Source: Clostridium ljungdahlii
GTDB lineage: Bacteria > Bacillota > Clostridia > Clostridiales > Clostridiaceae
Direction: 5' to 3'
DNA length: 64,000 bases
Assembly (NCBI RefSeq): GCF_001636845.1
Contig: NZ_LITT01000064.1
Span: 1 to 64,000 of the forward strand
Shown here: positions 53,768 to 62,900 of the stretch, piece after piece
Layout: every line of letters starts with the position of its first letter
Numbering within the stretch: the stretch's first letter is position 1
The notes under the pieces: model-generated
Database searches by the model: none
What the model saw: the letters and a program-made list of their open reading frames with translations, nothing else
What the model was told of the DNA's origin: nothing
Program-made: the position numbers and the translations under genes

Positions 53768-55183
53768 CTAACTGTTTCTAACCTTCAACTTAGTCCCTTC
53801 TTTTGAGTCTATTATATCTATTCCCATGGATTTAAGTTCATCCCTAATAACATCTGCCTTATGCCAATCCTTATGGTTTCTTGCATCATTTCTCTCACAT
53901 ATGAGTCTTTTAATATCTTCTGAATCCAACTTTTCTAAATTATGATCGTTGGGTTTTAAAAGATCCAGTGAAAAAACAGTATCAAAACTTTCTATAAGTA
54001 AGCTTTTTTCCTTATTTGTCAATTCATTATCCTTTATAACTTCAAATAAGACGGTAAATGCATTTGGTATATTCAAATCATCACTTATCTTTTCCTGAAA
54101 CTTATCTTTATACTTATTAACAAGATCCTCATCTGACCTTTCATTTTCTTTTACATTTGAAACTATATCTGCAACTTTCTCCTTTAATTTTTTGTAAGCT
54201 AGCTGTGCTTGCTTTAATGCATCAAAACTAAACATAAGCTGTTTCCTATACCTAGATTGAAGACAAAAGTATCTATAATCCATAGGTGAGAAGCCTTCCT
54301 TTTCAATTTTAGAAAGAGTTAAAAAATCACCTTTTGATTTAGACATTTTGCCATCAGATAATACTAAAAATTCTCCATGCATCCAATAATTCACCCATTT
54401 GTGCCCAAGCACCGCTTCTGATTCAGCTATTTCATTTGTATGATGTACTGGAATATGGTCTACTCCACCACAGTGTATGTCTATTTTATCTCCTAAATAT
54501 TTTATTGACATAGCAGAACATTCTATATGCCAACCAGGAAAGCCTTTTCCCCAAGGAGAATTCCACTGCATTATTTGATCTTTAAATTTAGAATTTGTAA
54601 ACCAAAGTACAAAGTCTAGTGGATTTTTCTTATTCTCATCCACATCTATTCTAGCTCCTGCTTCTAATTCTTCCATACTTAAATTGGCTAGTTTATTATA
54701 ATCTTTAAATTTATCAATTTCATAATACACATTCCCCTTTGATGTGTAGGTATATCCCTTTTCCTCCAGTATCTTAATTATATCTATCATATCTTGAATA
54801 TGATCTGTGGCCTTACAAACTATATCAGGTTTTCTTATATTAAGTTTATGGCAATCCTCAAAAAAAGCATTCTCATAAAATTTAGCAATCTCCCATACAG
54901 TTTTATTTTCACGTTCAGCCCCTATTTGCATCTTGTCTTCACCTGTATCTGCATCAGATTGTAAATGTCCTACATCAGTTATATTCATAACATGCTTAAC
55001 TTTATAATGACCATATTCAAAAGCTTTCTTTAATATATCTTCAAAAATATATGTTCTTAAATTTCCTATATGAGCATAATTATAAACTGTAGGACCACAG
55101 GTATAAATTCCAACTTTCCCTTCATTTACAGGAACAAATTTTTCCTTTTTTCTACTCATTGTATTATAAACGTAAAAATTCAT
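53768..55183 (-). CDS. cysS: cysteinyl-tRNA synthetase
   Basis: A 471-residue class I synthetase. YTCGPTVYNYAHIGNLRTYI contains the first zinc Cys and the HIGH-like HIGN. GWHIECSAMSIKYLG and HCGGVDHIPVHHTNE supply the other Zn ligands, and KMSKSKGDFLTL is the KMSKS loop. A C-terminal anticodon-binding helix bundle ends ICERNDARNHKDWHKADVIR. ATG 55183 has AGGGGAG 7 nt upstream; the longer frame to 55207 is rejected. No Cys T-box was found upstream in this window. Confidence 0.95.
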   Translation of the reverse strand: MNFYVYNTMSRKKEKFVPVNEGKVGIYTCGPTVYNYAHIGNLRTYIFEDILKKAFEYGHYKVKHVMNITDVGHLQSDADTGEDKMQIGAERENKTVWEIAKFYENAFFEDCHKLNIRKPDIVCKATDHIQDMIDIIKILEEKGYTYTSKGNVYYEIDKFKDYNKLANLSMEELEAGARIDVDENKKNPLDFVLWFTNSKFKDQIMQWNSPWGKGFPGWHIECSAMSIKYLGDKIDIHCGGVDHIPVHHTNEIAESEAVLGHKWVNYWMHGEFLVLSDGKMSKSKGDFLTLSKIEKEGFSPMDYRYFCLQSRYRKQLMFSFDALKQAQLAYKKLKEKVADIVSNVKENERSDEDLVNKYKDKFQEKISDDLNIPNAFTVLFEVIKDNELTNKEKSLLIESFDTVFSLDLLKPNDHNLEKLDSEDIKRLICERNDARNHKDWHKADVIRDELKSMGIDIIDSKEGTKLKVRNS

Positions 55184-55276
55184 AGTATATCTCCCCTTAC
55201 TAGGCATAAACTGTTAAAATTGTGTTATAAATAAATATTATCACAATTTTAATATAATTCAATAATCTCACATGTC

Positions 55277-56194
55277 CTATTTTACATAATCCCTTATATA
55301 ATTGTGAAAATCCCAAAGATGTAAAAACCTTTCTGCACTACTATATCCTGATTGAAAAAGTTTCATCCTCATTTTTCTGGATATATTAAATTCTGTGCTT
55401 CTAACTCCTAATGTTGGAATAAATACAGTTCTAACTGCATATTTATCCTTCACATACACCTCTTCATTTTTATCTATCATAGTCCCAAATATATCAAATA
55501 AGTAAGAGATGAAATCCATCTTTTTTGATTCTCCATAGTTTATATCCTCTTCCGCTAACTTAAATCCTATTGTAGGAAACTCCGGGACTTCCTCTGTATC
55601 AAATATCCATATTGGAAAATTACTGAGTATGCCCCCATCAACTATATAGCTGCATTCACCTTTATAATAAAATTTCACCGGTTTAAAATAAAGTGGAATA
55701 CTTATACTCATTCTAACTGCTTCCGCTATTTCAAACTTCATAGGATCTATACCGTATTCTTTTAAATCATCTGGTAATATTATCATTCTCTTTTTAGTTA
55801 TATCTGATGCTACTATTTTAAGAGGTGACTTTCCATTTACACTTATATCTCCAAAAGTTCTTTTTCCCTTTTTAGATATGAGTTCTCCAATATATTTTTT
55901 TACAGCATCTGAAGAATATATTCCCTTATCTTTAAAAAGTGTAAAAGACTTTTTAATTAAGGAAAGTTCTCTTATCCATTTTTTTTTAAAGAATACATCT
56001 TTGTCTAGATTCATAGCTATATTTTTCAATTCTTCTCCACTATACCCTACTGCTAAAAGTGAAGCTATTACCGCTCCAGCAGAAGTTCCTGCAAACTTGT
56101 TCCACTTATATCCCATTTTTTCAAAACAACATACTGCTCCTATAAGTCCTATTCCCTTCATACCTCCACCTTCAAATACAGCATTTGCTATCAT
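55277..56194 (-). CDS. patatin-like phospholipase
   Basis: A 305-residue patatin-family acyl hydrolase. FEGGGMKGIGLIGAV is the oxyanion loop, FAGTSAGAVIASLLAVG contains the catalytic Ser (GTSAG), and VDGGILSNFPIWIFD the catalytic Asp (DGG). No signal peptide, so cytoplasmic. Probably hydrolyses phospholipids or acyl esters; substrate unknown. ATG 56194, with GAGGTGG upstream. Confidence 0.85.
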   Translation of the reverse strand: MIANAVFEGGGMKGIGLIGAVCCFEKMGYKWNKFAGTSAGAVIASLLAVGYSGEELKNIAMNLDKDVFFKKKWIRELSLIKKSFTLFKDKGIYSSDAVKKYIGELISKKGKRTFGDISVNGKSPLKIVASDITKKRMIILPDDLKEYGIDPMKFEIAEAVRMSISIPLYFKPVKFYYKGECSYIVDGGILSNFPIWIFDTEEVPEFPTIGFKLAEEDINYGESKKMDFISYLFDIFGTMIDKNEEVYVKDKYAVRTVFIPTLGVRSTEFNISRKMRMKLFQSGYSSAERFLHLWDFHNYIRDYVK

Positions 56195-56326
56195 AAAACC
56201 ACCTCAATATATAAATATGTAAATTTTCATATATTGGATACTTAAAAATCAATTATAGAATATTATTCAAAATAAATGGGAAACTATAATTATTGATGTT
56301 ATGTTAAAAGAAGGGAGATTGTCAAA

Positions 56327-56722
56327 ATGCGAATTGAAATTTACTATAAAGGCATTAAAAACGCCAATGAGGCTGTAAAGAAACTTAAAAATGAAGGATT
56401 TAGCCATACCGCTGTGGATTTAAATGACAATTATATAGACCCCTTAAGCTCTAATTCAGATTTTGGTATAAATTTTTCAAATGTAATAAATTCCTCAGGA
56501 GTTTCCTATACTTCATCCGGAAAAACTCTTCCATCCACAAGTCCTATGATAAGTGGTTTCGGTAGTTTTAGAGACCTTGAAAACACATCTTATAAAGTAA
56601 TTGTAAATTCTAATTCTATGGATAATGAAAAGTTGAAAGAAACCATAAAAAAAACTGGCGGAAAAATCAAAAATTATATTTCAAATAGTGAAAGTAAAAT
56701 TGGAGATAATAGTTTACTTTAA
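56327..56722 (+). CDS. hypothetical protein, ferredoxin-fold-like (131 residues)
   Basis: Starts MRIEIYYKGIKNANEAVKKL behind AGAAGGGAG. Two beta-alpha-beta halves (MRIEIYYKG...NEGFSHTAVDL; TSYKVIVNSNSMDNEKLKET) flank a Ser/Gly-rich low-complexity middle. The pattern resembles small general-stress proteins that guard against osmotic stress, but no named family is certain. Monocistronic, ending at a terminator shared with the ROK kinase. Confidence 0.6.
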   Translation: MRIEIYYKGIKNANEAVKKLKNEGFSHTAVDLNDNYIDPLSSNSDFGINFSNVINSSGVSYTSSGKTLPSTSPMISGFGSFRDLENTSYKVIVNSNSMDNEKLKETIKKTGGKIKNYISNSESKIGDNSLL

Positions 56723-56755
56723 TTTTAAATAAACATAATAATTTTTACGTTAATT

Positions 56756-56808
56756 AAAAACCTCACATAAGTGTCTTAAAATTTTATAACTTATTACGTG
56801 AGGTTTTC
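56756..56808. terminator. bidirectional terminator
   Basis: AAAACCTCAC / GTGAGGTTTT plus outer pairs ATAAGT/ACTTAT, between convergent genes, T-rich on the right. Confidence 0.8.
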
Positions 56809-56849
56809 TTTTTAAATTTTCTGATTATCACTCTGTGCAATTGCTACAT

Positions 56850-57809
56850 CTAATTTTCATAACAACCCTCCATAATAGCAAGAGCTGCAGCTCCGACAGC
56901 TCCAGAATCTTCTCCTAAAAGGGCAGAAAGTATCTTAGTATTTTCACTTATAGATTCAAAACATCTTTTTTTCACAACCTGTTTTACTTTACTTAAAACT
57001 ATACTTCCACCTTTGGAGACTCCTCCCCCTATCACAACTACTTCCGGATCAAAGCAAGTGACTACATTTGCAACACATATTCCAAGATAATTTAAAGCTT
57101 TATCCAATATATTTTTAGACACCTCATCTCCAAGTTCTGCCTCTTTAAACACTTCTTTTGAAGTTATATCCTTATATTTAGAAAGAGAAGTACACTCTCC
57201 TATTTTTACTGCTCTTTTTCCTTCTCGTGCTATAGCAGTACCAGATGCAAGTACCTCTGCACATCCATAATTTCCGCAGTTACATAGAGGACCTTCTTTT
57301 TCTAAAGTCATATGTCCTACTTCCAGTGCATTTTTAGTATTACCTCTGTATATCCTACCATTTAATACAGCTCCTCCCCCTATTCCTGTAGAAACTGTTA
57401 TAAACACCATGTTTTTACTTCCCTTGCCTGCACCAAACATATATTCTCCTAGTGCCGCTGCATTTGCATCATTATCCAAATATACAGGGATCTTAAAATT
57501 ATCCTTTATGGGTTTTACAATATTAAAATTTCTAAAAGGCAAATTTGGGGTACATATTATCTCACCTTTGTCTATATCAAGCGGACCTGGAGATCCGATT
57601 CCCACGCCTACTATTTTTTTTCTGTCAACTTTACACTCCTCAATTACCTTTTCAATAATCTCTATCATCCTATTTAATATGAAGTTTTCCCCTTTTTCCG
57701 CTTCCGTTGGCAGAGTAACCTTATATATTACTTGTCCCATGAAATTTACAACAGCAGCACAAATTTTGGTACCACCTAAATCAACTCCAACTACATATTT
57801 ATCTTTCAA
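56850..57809 (-). CDS. ROK-family glucokinase
   Basis: A 319-residue sugar kinase. VVGVDLGGTKICAAVV is the ATP loop and DNDANAAALGEYMFGAG holds the catalytic Asp. GHMTLEKEGPLCNCGNYGCA is the ROK zinc motif (CNCGxxGC). Glucose phosphorylation is likely given similarity to clostridial GlcK; other hexoses or ManNAc are possible. The start appears to be TTG at 57809, about 11 nt after GGAGAGGAG. Monocistronic. No sugar transporter adjoins. Confidence 0.85.
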   Translation of the reverse strand: MKDKYVVGVDLGGTKICAAVVNFMGQVIYKVTLPTEAEKGENFILNRMIEIIEKVIEECKVDRKKIVGVGIGSPGPLDIDKGEIICTPNLPFRNFNIVKPIKDNFKIPVYLDNDANAAALGEYMFGAGKGSKNMVFITVSTGIGGGAVLNGRIYRGNTKNALEVGHMTLEKEGPLCNCGNYGCAEVLASGTAIAREGKRAVKIGECTSLSKYKDITSKEVFKEAELGDEVSKNILDKALNYLGICVANVVTCFDPEVVVIGGGVSKGGSIVLSKVKQVVKKRCFESISENTKILSALLGEDSGAVGAAALAIMEGCYEN

Positions 57810-58004
57810 GTTATCTTATCTCCTCTCCATATAATATTTCCATTAAAATATAATATATCACATATTTATATCATTAACTAATTTTTATAAAAAGGTATAT
57901 ATCTACATAAAGTTACTCAAAATAACTTAAATTAGAGTTATTAAGTTAGATTAATATACACATATTATAGATATGTATCTTTTATATATTTTGGAGGCAG
58001 TATT

Positions 58005-59852
58005 ATGTTAGAAAAATTTGTAGATGTTTTAATTGGTAAACCACTGCCAAATGAACAAACGTCACATGAAAAATATAACATTTTGTTCGGATTAGCAATT
58101 ATGGCTAGTGATGCTATTTCATCAGTTGCATATGCAGCAGAAGAAATTTTAGTCGTATTAATAGGCGTATTAGGTTTAGCCGCCTATAACTGGCTTGGAT
58201 GGGTTTCATTAATGATTATAGGCTTATTGTTTATTCTCACCATATCATATGTTCAAATTATCAGGGCATACCCACAAGGTGGAGGTGCTTATATAGTTGC
58301 CAAAGAAAATTTAGGTATAAGACCAGGATTAGTTGCTGCATCTGCATTATTAATAGATTATATATTGACGGTTGCAGTAAGTGCTAGTGCTGGAGTTGCA
58401 GCAATAATCTCAGCTTTTCCTGCTTTAGAAATTCATAAGATTTCACTAGTAGTGGGATTAATTATCATACTTACTATCTTAAATCTAAGAGGTGTTAGTG
58501 AATCATCTAAAATATTTAGTATACCTACTTATTTATTTATATTGGGTATGATAACTATGATTATATATGGTTTTATAAAATACTCTATATATGGTGCAAC
58601 TGCACCTATGATAAATACTCCTATTAAGGCAACGGGAGCATTAAGTATATTTTTAATTCTTAGAGCTTTTTCTTCTGGATGTTCAGCATTAACGGGATTA
58701 GAAGCAGTAAGTAATGCAGTCCCTAACTTTAAAAAGCCTAGTCAAAAAAATGCCAAAATAGTTATGATATTATTATCAAGTTTAATATTGTTTATCTTTG
58801 GTGGTACTTCACTACTTGCTAGATTTTACCATGCTATACCAACAAAAAATGTTACAGTTCTATCTCAAATAGCATTTGGTGTATTTGGCAGAAACTTTAT
58901 GTACTATTTTATACAGATTACTACATCCATAATATTAATAATGGCATGTAATACAGCTTTTACAGGGTTTCCCATGCTAATGTACGTTGTTGCTAGAGAT
59001 GGATTTGCACCAAGACAATTTACTATGAAAGGTAAGAGGCTAAGTTTCTCCATAGGTATTGAAGTATTATCCCTTATTGCAGGGGTATTAGTACTTATAT
59101 TTAAAGCAGATGTTCACAGCCTAATTCCTCTGTATTCAGTAGGTGTTTTCTTGTCCTTTACTTTAGCACAAACGGGAATGGTGCTGCATTGGAAGAGTAG
59201 TACTGAAACTGGATGGAAAAAGCGTGCTTTAATTAATGGTATAGGTGCCATAGTAACTATAATTACAACACTTATAATTATATATGAAAAAGCATTAGCT
59301 GGTGCATGGATAGTTATTGCTTTAATTCCTATACTGGTTATTATTATGGCATCTATAAAGAGACATTATAATAAAGTGGCAGAACAGCTGAGGGCATCAA
59401 AAGAAGATATATCAAATATAGAGTTAGGTAAAAAATTTACACATATTTGTATAATTCCTATTGCAAGTTTAAATAAAGCAACGTTAAACGCTTTACAATA
59501 TGCTAGGAGCATAACACCAGATGTAATAGCTTTAAATGTATCCATTGATAAAACTTCTATAGAAAAACTAAAAACTAAATGGGCTGAGTTAAATACAGAT
59601 ATATTACTAGTAACTAAGTATTCTCCTTATAGACAAATAATAACTCCATTGCTCAAGTATATAGAGATCATATCAAATGCAGCTTCTGAGAATGAGAAAG
59701 TAACTATAATATTGCCACAATTTATAACACATAAGTGGTGGGGAAATTTTCTTCATAATCATACAGGATTTTTGCTTAGAGAAAATTTACTGAGGAATAA
59801 AAATATTGTAGTATCAACTTATCCTTATCATTTAAATGATGAAGAACTTTAG
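58005..59852 (+). CDS. kimA: KimA-type potassium transporter (APC superfamily)
   Basis: A 615-residue APC-fold permease with about 12 membrane helices and a C-terminal cytoplasmic domain of about 150 residues. LIGKPLPNEQTSHEKYNILF, ASDAISSVAYAAEEILVVL, YPQGGGAYIVAKENLG, FSSGCSALTGLEAVSNAVP and the tail LPQFITHKWWGNFLHNHTGF, then YPYHL, follow Bacillus KimA closely. KimA is a high-affinity K+/H+ symporter inhibited by c-di-AMP. The 195-nt upstream region shows no ydaO-type c-di-AMP riboswitch, unlike in Bacillus. ATG 58005 follows TTGGAGG. Specificity by homology only. Confidence 0.82.
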   Translation: MLEKFVDVLIGKPLPNEQTSHEKYNILFGLAIMASDAISSVAYAAEEILVVLIGVLGLAAYNWLGWVSLMIIGLLFILTISYVQIIRAYPQGGGAYIVAKENLGIRPGLVAASALLIDYILTVAVSASAGVAAIISAFPALEIHKISLVVGLIIILTILNLRGVSESSKIFSIPTYLFILGMITMIIYGFIKYSIYGATAPMINTPIKATGALSIFLILRAFSSGCSALTGLEAVSNAVPNFKKPSQKNAKIVMILLSSLILFIFGGTSLLARFYHAIPTKNVTVLSQIAFGVFGRNFMYYFIQITTSIILIMACNTAFTGFPMLMYVVARDGFAPRQFTMKGKRLSFSIGIEVLSLIAGVLVLIFKADVHSLIPLYSVGVFLSFTLAQTGMVLHWKSSTETGWKKRALINGIGAIVTIITTLIIIYEKALAGAWIVIALIPILVIIMASIKRHYNKVAEQLRASKEDISNIELGKKFTHICIIPIASLNKATLNALQYARSITPDVIALNVSIDKTSIEKLKTKWAELNTDILLVTKYSPYRQIITPLLKYIEIISNAASENEKVTIILPQFITHKWWGNFLHNHTGFLLRENLLRNKNIVVSTYPYHLNDEEL

Positions 59853-59902
59853 GTGCCTGGCACCTAATGGGAATATTTTTGTCCCACTCGGTGCCAGGCA
59901 CC
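59852..59902. repeat. GGTGCCTGGCACC/GGTGCCAGGCACC hairpin repeat
   Basis: Two self-complementary 13-mers (59852-59864 and 59890-59902) form an outer stem, with inner GGG/CCC pairing. The motif overlaps the kimA stop codon. GGTGCC(T/A)GGCACC hairpins recur between genes in many unrelated bacterial genomes (recalled, not checked here). Confidence 0.7.
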
Positions 59903-59909
59903 ATTATGT

Positions 59910-59945
59910 AAAAAGTGCTTTCACGGTTTCGTGAAAGCACTTTTT
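59910..59945. terminator. bidirectional terminator
   Basis: AAAAAGTGCTTTCACG / CGTGAAAGCACTTTTT, 16-bp perfect with loop GTTT, between convergent kimA and the symporter gene. Confidence 0.93.
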
Positions 59946-59965
59946 GCAAAGACTATATATGACAA

Positions 59966-61282
59966 CTACGCCTCTACACTTTTTAATTTATCTTCATGAT
60001 CTTTATGATCTATAATGGATTGGTAATACTTTTCACCCTTTTCCTTGTCATATACATGTTCCCAGTTAGCAACAAATATACTAGCTAAAGAATTTCCAAC
60101 AACATTTACTACTGTTCTTCCCATATCTAAAAGACGATCAATTCCAGCTATAAAAGCAAGACCTTCTATTGGAATACCACAAGTTCCAAGTGTAGCTAAC
60201 AATACTACAAAAGAGGCTCCTGGGACACCTGCTATTCCCTTTGAAGTTATCATAAGTACTATTACTAAGCTTATTTGAGCTCCAATGGAAAGATGTATAC
60301 CATATAACTGTGCTATAAATATAGCTGCCATAGATTCATAAAGCGTGGAACCATCAAGGTTAAAAGTATAACCTGTAGGAACTACAAAAGATACAGTAGC
60401 ACTTGGGCATCCGTACTTCTCCATTTTTGTCATCAACCTTGGAAGTACTGTTTCTGAACTAGCTGTACTAAAAGCAAGCAAAAGCTCATCTTTTAATATT
60501 CTTATTATTCTAAATATGCTATTTCCAACCAACTTTGCTGCTATTCCCATAAATACAAGTATAAAGAAAATCATACCCGCATAAACTAATATCATTAGCT
60601 TTCCTAATGGAATGAGAGATTTAAGGCCAAAATTGCATACAGTGCAGCCAATTAATGCAAATACACCTATAGGTGCAGTTTTCATAATCTGATTAGTTAC
60701 CCAGAACATTGTATCTGCTACACCCTGGAAAAAGTTCAATATAGGTTTTCCTTTTTCTCCAATAGATGCAACTCCGAGTCCAAACATAACAGAGAAGAAT
60801 ATAATTGGAAGCATATCTCCTTTACTTAAAGAATCCATAATATTTGTAGGGAAAATATTTATTATAGTATCTACAAATCCCTTATTAGTAGCCTTTTTTG
60901 CAGTATCAACGTAACTAGCGATGTTTGTCTTAGTCAAGCTGCTCATATTTACACCTGTACCCGGATGGAATATGTTTGAAAATAAAAGTCCAACAATTAA
61001 TGCTATAGTAGTCATTATTTCAAAATATATTATAGTCTTTAATGCAAGAGCTCCTACTTTCTTCATATCACCTACTCCTGCAACACCTACTATAAGACAT
61101 GATACTACAATAGGTATAACTATCATTTTAATCAGCCTTAAAAAGATAGTTCCAAAAGGTTGAAGATATTTAGGTAAATTTGGATTACCATAAAAAATAG
61201 CACCAACTATAACTCCAAGTATAAGACCAATTAAAATTTGAGTGGCTAGTCCACCTTTAAGTTTTCTTTTTTTCTTTTCCAT
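59966..61282 (-). CDS. dicarboxylate/amino acid:cation symporter (DAACS/GltP family)
   Basis: A 438-residue symporter with the glutamate-transporter fold: about eight membrane helices and two re-entrant loops. SSETVLPRLMTKMEKYG holds the serine-rich HP1 tip, PTGYTFNLDGSTLYESMAA the NMDGT-like motif (here NLDGS) in TM7, and GVPGASFVVLLATL HP2. Substrates are probably glutamate, aspartate or C4-dicarboxylates. ATG 61282 is set by AAGGGGA; the frame to 61456 is spurious. Divergent from a GlnK/GlnL-like two-component system that may regulate it. Confidence 0.88.
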   Translation of the reverse strand: MEKKKRKLKGGLATQILIGLILGVIVGAIFYGNPNLPKYLQPFGTIFLRLIKMIVIPIVVSCLIVGVAGVGDMKKVGALALKTIIYFEIMTTIALIVGLLFSNIFHPGTGVNMSSLTKTNIASYVDTAKKATNKGFVDTIINIFPTNIMDSLSKGDMLPIIFFSVMFGLGVASIGEKGKPILNFFQGVADTMFWVTNQIMKTAPIGVFALIGCTVCNFGLKSLIPLGKLMILVYAGMIFFILVFMGIAAKLVGNSIFRIIRILKDELLLAFSTASSETVLPRLMTKMEKYGCPSATVSFVVPTGYTFNLDGSTLYESMAAIFIAQLYGIHLSIGAQISLVIVLMITSKGIAGVPGASFVVLLATLGTCGIPIEGLAFIAGIDRLLDMGRTVVNVVGNSLASIFVANWEHVYDKEKGEKYYQSIIDHKDHEDKLKSVEA

Positions 61283-61588
61283 TCTAATCCCCTTCCCATC
61301 TTTTAAATAATTATATCGTTTGCTTTGTAAACGATTAATGTATGTACATATTTCCAACACCTCAATATTACAACTTGACATACAAAAAACTATATTATTA
61401 TACTGAAATATATAAAAAAATTTTATCAATTTTATAAATAAAGAATATATTTGCATATACTAATTTAAATTTCAAACTAATTAAAATATATAATTAATAA
61501 TATTTTTGTAGAAGTTTGTCAATCTTATTTATTTAATTTATAATATATGGGGTCTTATTTTTATATAATTAAAATGAGGTGTGTTTAC

Positions 61589-62893
61589 TTGAGAAATACT
61601 GTATCTGCCTTAAAAGAAGATTTATTTATTTTAATATTAATAATAGTTTCAATACCAATAGTTGGAGAATTTAAATTTTTCCCATTAAATAGTACTTTTC
61701 GTGTTAGCTTCAGTCCTGTATTATTTTTATTCTTCCTATTTTGGGTTAAAAAGCTTCCCATACCTCTATATGGAATTGTAGCTGGTATATTTACTGTTAT
61801 ATTTAGAGTTGTTCTCGACTGCGTACTTCAAAGTGGATTTGAATTTCATCAAGCTTTTTTGATAAATTCTCCTGCATTTTTTTACTATTTAGTTTTTTCG
61901 TGTTTATTTTATTTAACAAAAATAAATAACTTACACAATAATCCTCTTTTGATGGGTGCTTTAGCTGCCTGTATAGACATACTTTCCTCAACTTGTGAAC
62001 TTGTAGTGAGGTTTTTAGTACTTAGAAATTCTATTTCAGTTTATGCCTTTGGGTTGGTTTCCATAGTAGCAATTATACGATCTTTTTTTGTACTCGGGTT
62101 TTTCAACATAATAAAATTAAATGAAATGAGAACAGCCGCTAACCAGCAAAAAGAGCAAAATAGATATATGCTGCTGCTTATTTCAAACTTATATGCAGAA
62201 TCTGTACAATTAAAAAAATCCCTAACCTTTGCAGAAAATATTACAAGAGACTGTTACACTTTATATGAATCTTTCAAAACCAATTATTCAAAATTGAATA
62301 GAGATGAATTGTCACAAAGCTTATTAAAAATTGCAGGTCAAGTGCATGAAATTAAAAAGGACAACCAAAGAATATATTCTGGACTTTCTAAAATGATTTT
62401 ATCCGAAAATTCTAAGGACTATATGAATCTTGAAGAAATCGGCAATATAATAGTAGATACAAATAAAAAATATTCTATTGCTCTTGGAAAAAACATTGAT
62501 TTTTCAATAAATATAACATCTAGCGGCATCCCTGATCTTCATATTTATACTGTACTGTCACTTATAAATAACTTAGTATCAAATTCTGTAGAGTCCATAG
62601 AAAATACAGGTACTGTAAAAATCTATATAAGCAAAATAGAAGACTTAATTAAATTTCAAGTCTCTGATAATGGCGTAGGAATACCTGAAAAGAAAAAGGA
62701 TCTCATTTTTAAGCCCGGCTATACAACAAAATATAATAAGCTAGGAAAACCATCAACAGGAATAGGTCTTTCTTATGTAAAACAAACAGTTACAAATTTG
62801 AAAGGAAGAATCATGCTGGAAAGCACATATAGTTCAGGTGAAACTACTTTTACTATTGAGCTTCCAATTAAAAGTCTGATAAAGGAAGGATGA
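61589..62893 (+). CDS. sensor histidine kinase, GlnK/YcbA-like
   Basis: A 434-residue membrane kinase. Six hydrophobic segments fill residues 1-190. The dimerisation helix carries the phospho-acceptor His253 in GQVHEIKKDNQRIYSGLSKM. The HATPase domain has NNLVSNSVESI (N box), DNGVGIPEKKKD (G1), IFKPGYTTK and STGIGLSYVK (G2). The H-box closely resembles Bacillus GlnK (YcbA), which senses glutamine. TTG at 61589 is chosen because GAGGTG lies about 9 nt upstream; the frame to 61547 has no site. 7 nt from the response regulator. Confidence 0.8.
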   Translation: MRNTVSALKEDLFILILIIVSIPIVGEFKFFPLNSTFRVSFSPVLFLFFLFWVKKLPIPLYGIVAGIFTVIFRVVLDCVLQSGFEFHQAFLINSPAFFYYLVFSCLFYLTKINNLHNNPLLMGALAACIDILSSTCELVVRFLVLRNSISVYAFGLVSIVAIIRSFFVLGFFNIIKLNEMRTAANQQKEQNRYMLLLISNLYAESVQLKKSLTFAENITRDCYTLYESFKTNYSKLNRDELSQSLLKIAGQVHEIKKDNQRIYSGLSKMILSENSKDYMNLEEIGNIIVDTNKKYSIALGKNIDFSINITSSGIPDLHIYTVLSLINNLVSNSVESIENTGTVKIYISKIEDLIKFQVSDNGVGIPEKKKDLIFKPGYTTKYNKLGKPSTGIGLSYVKQTVTNLKGRIMLESTYSSGETTFTIELPIKSLIKEG

Positions 62894-62900
62894 TACAAAC

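Noticed and set aside
61283-61456. 58-residue N-terminal extension of the DAACS symporter
   Set aside because: It lacks a ribosome binding site and symporter-like sequence; AAGGGGA marks ATG 61282.
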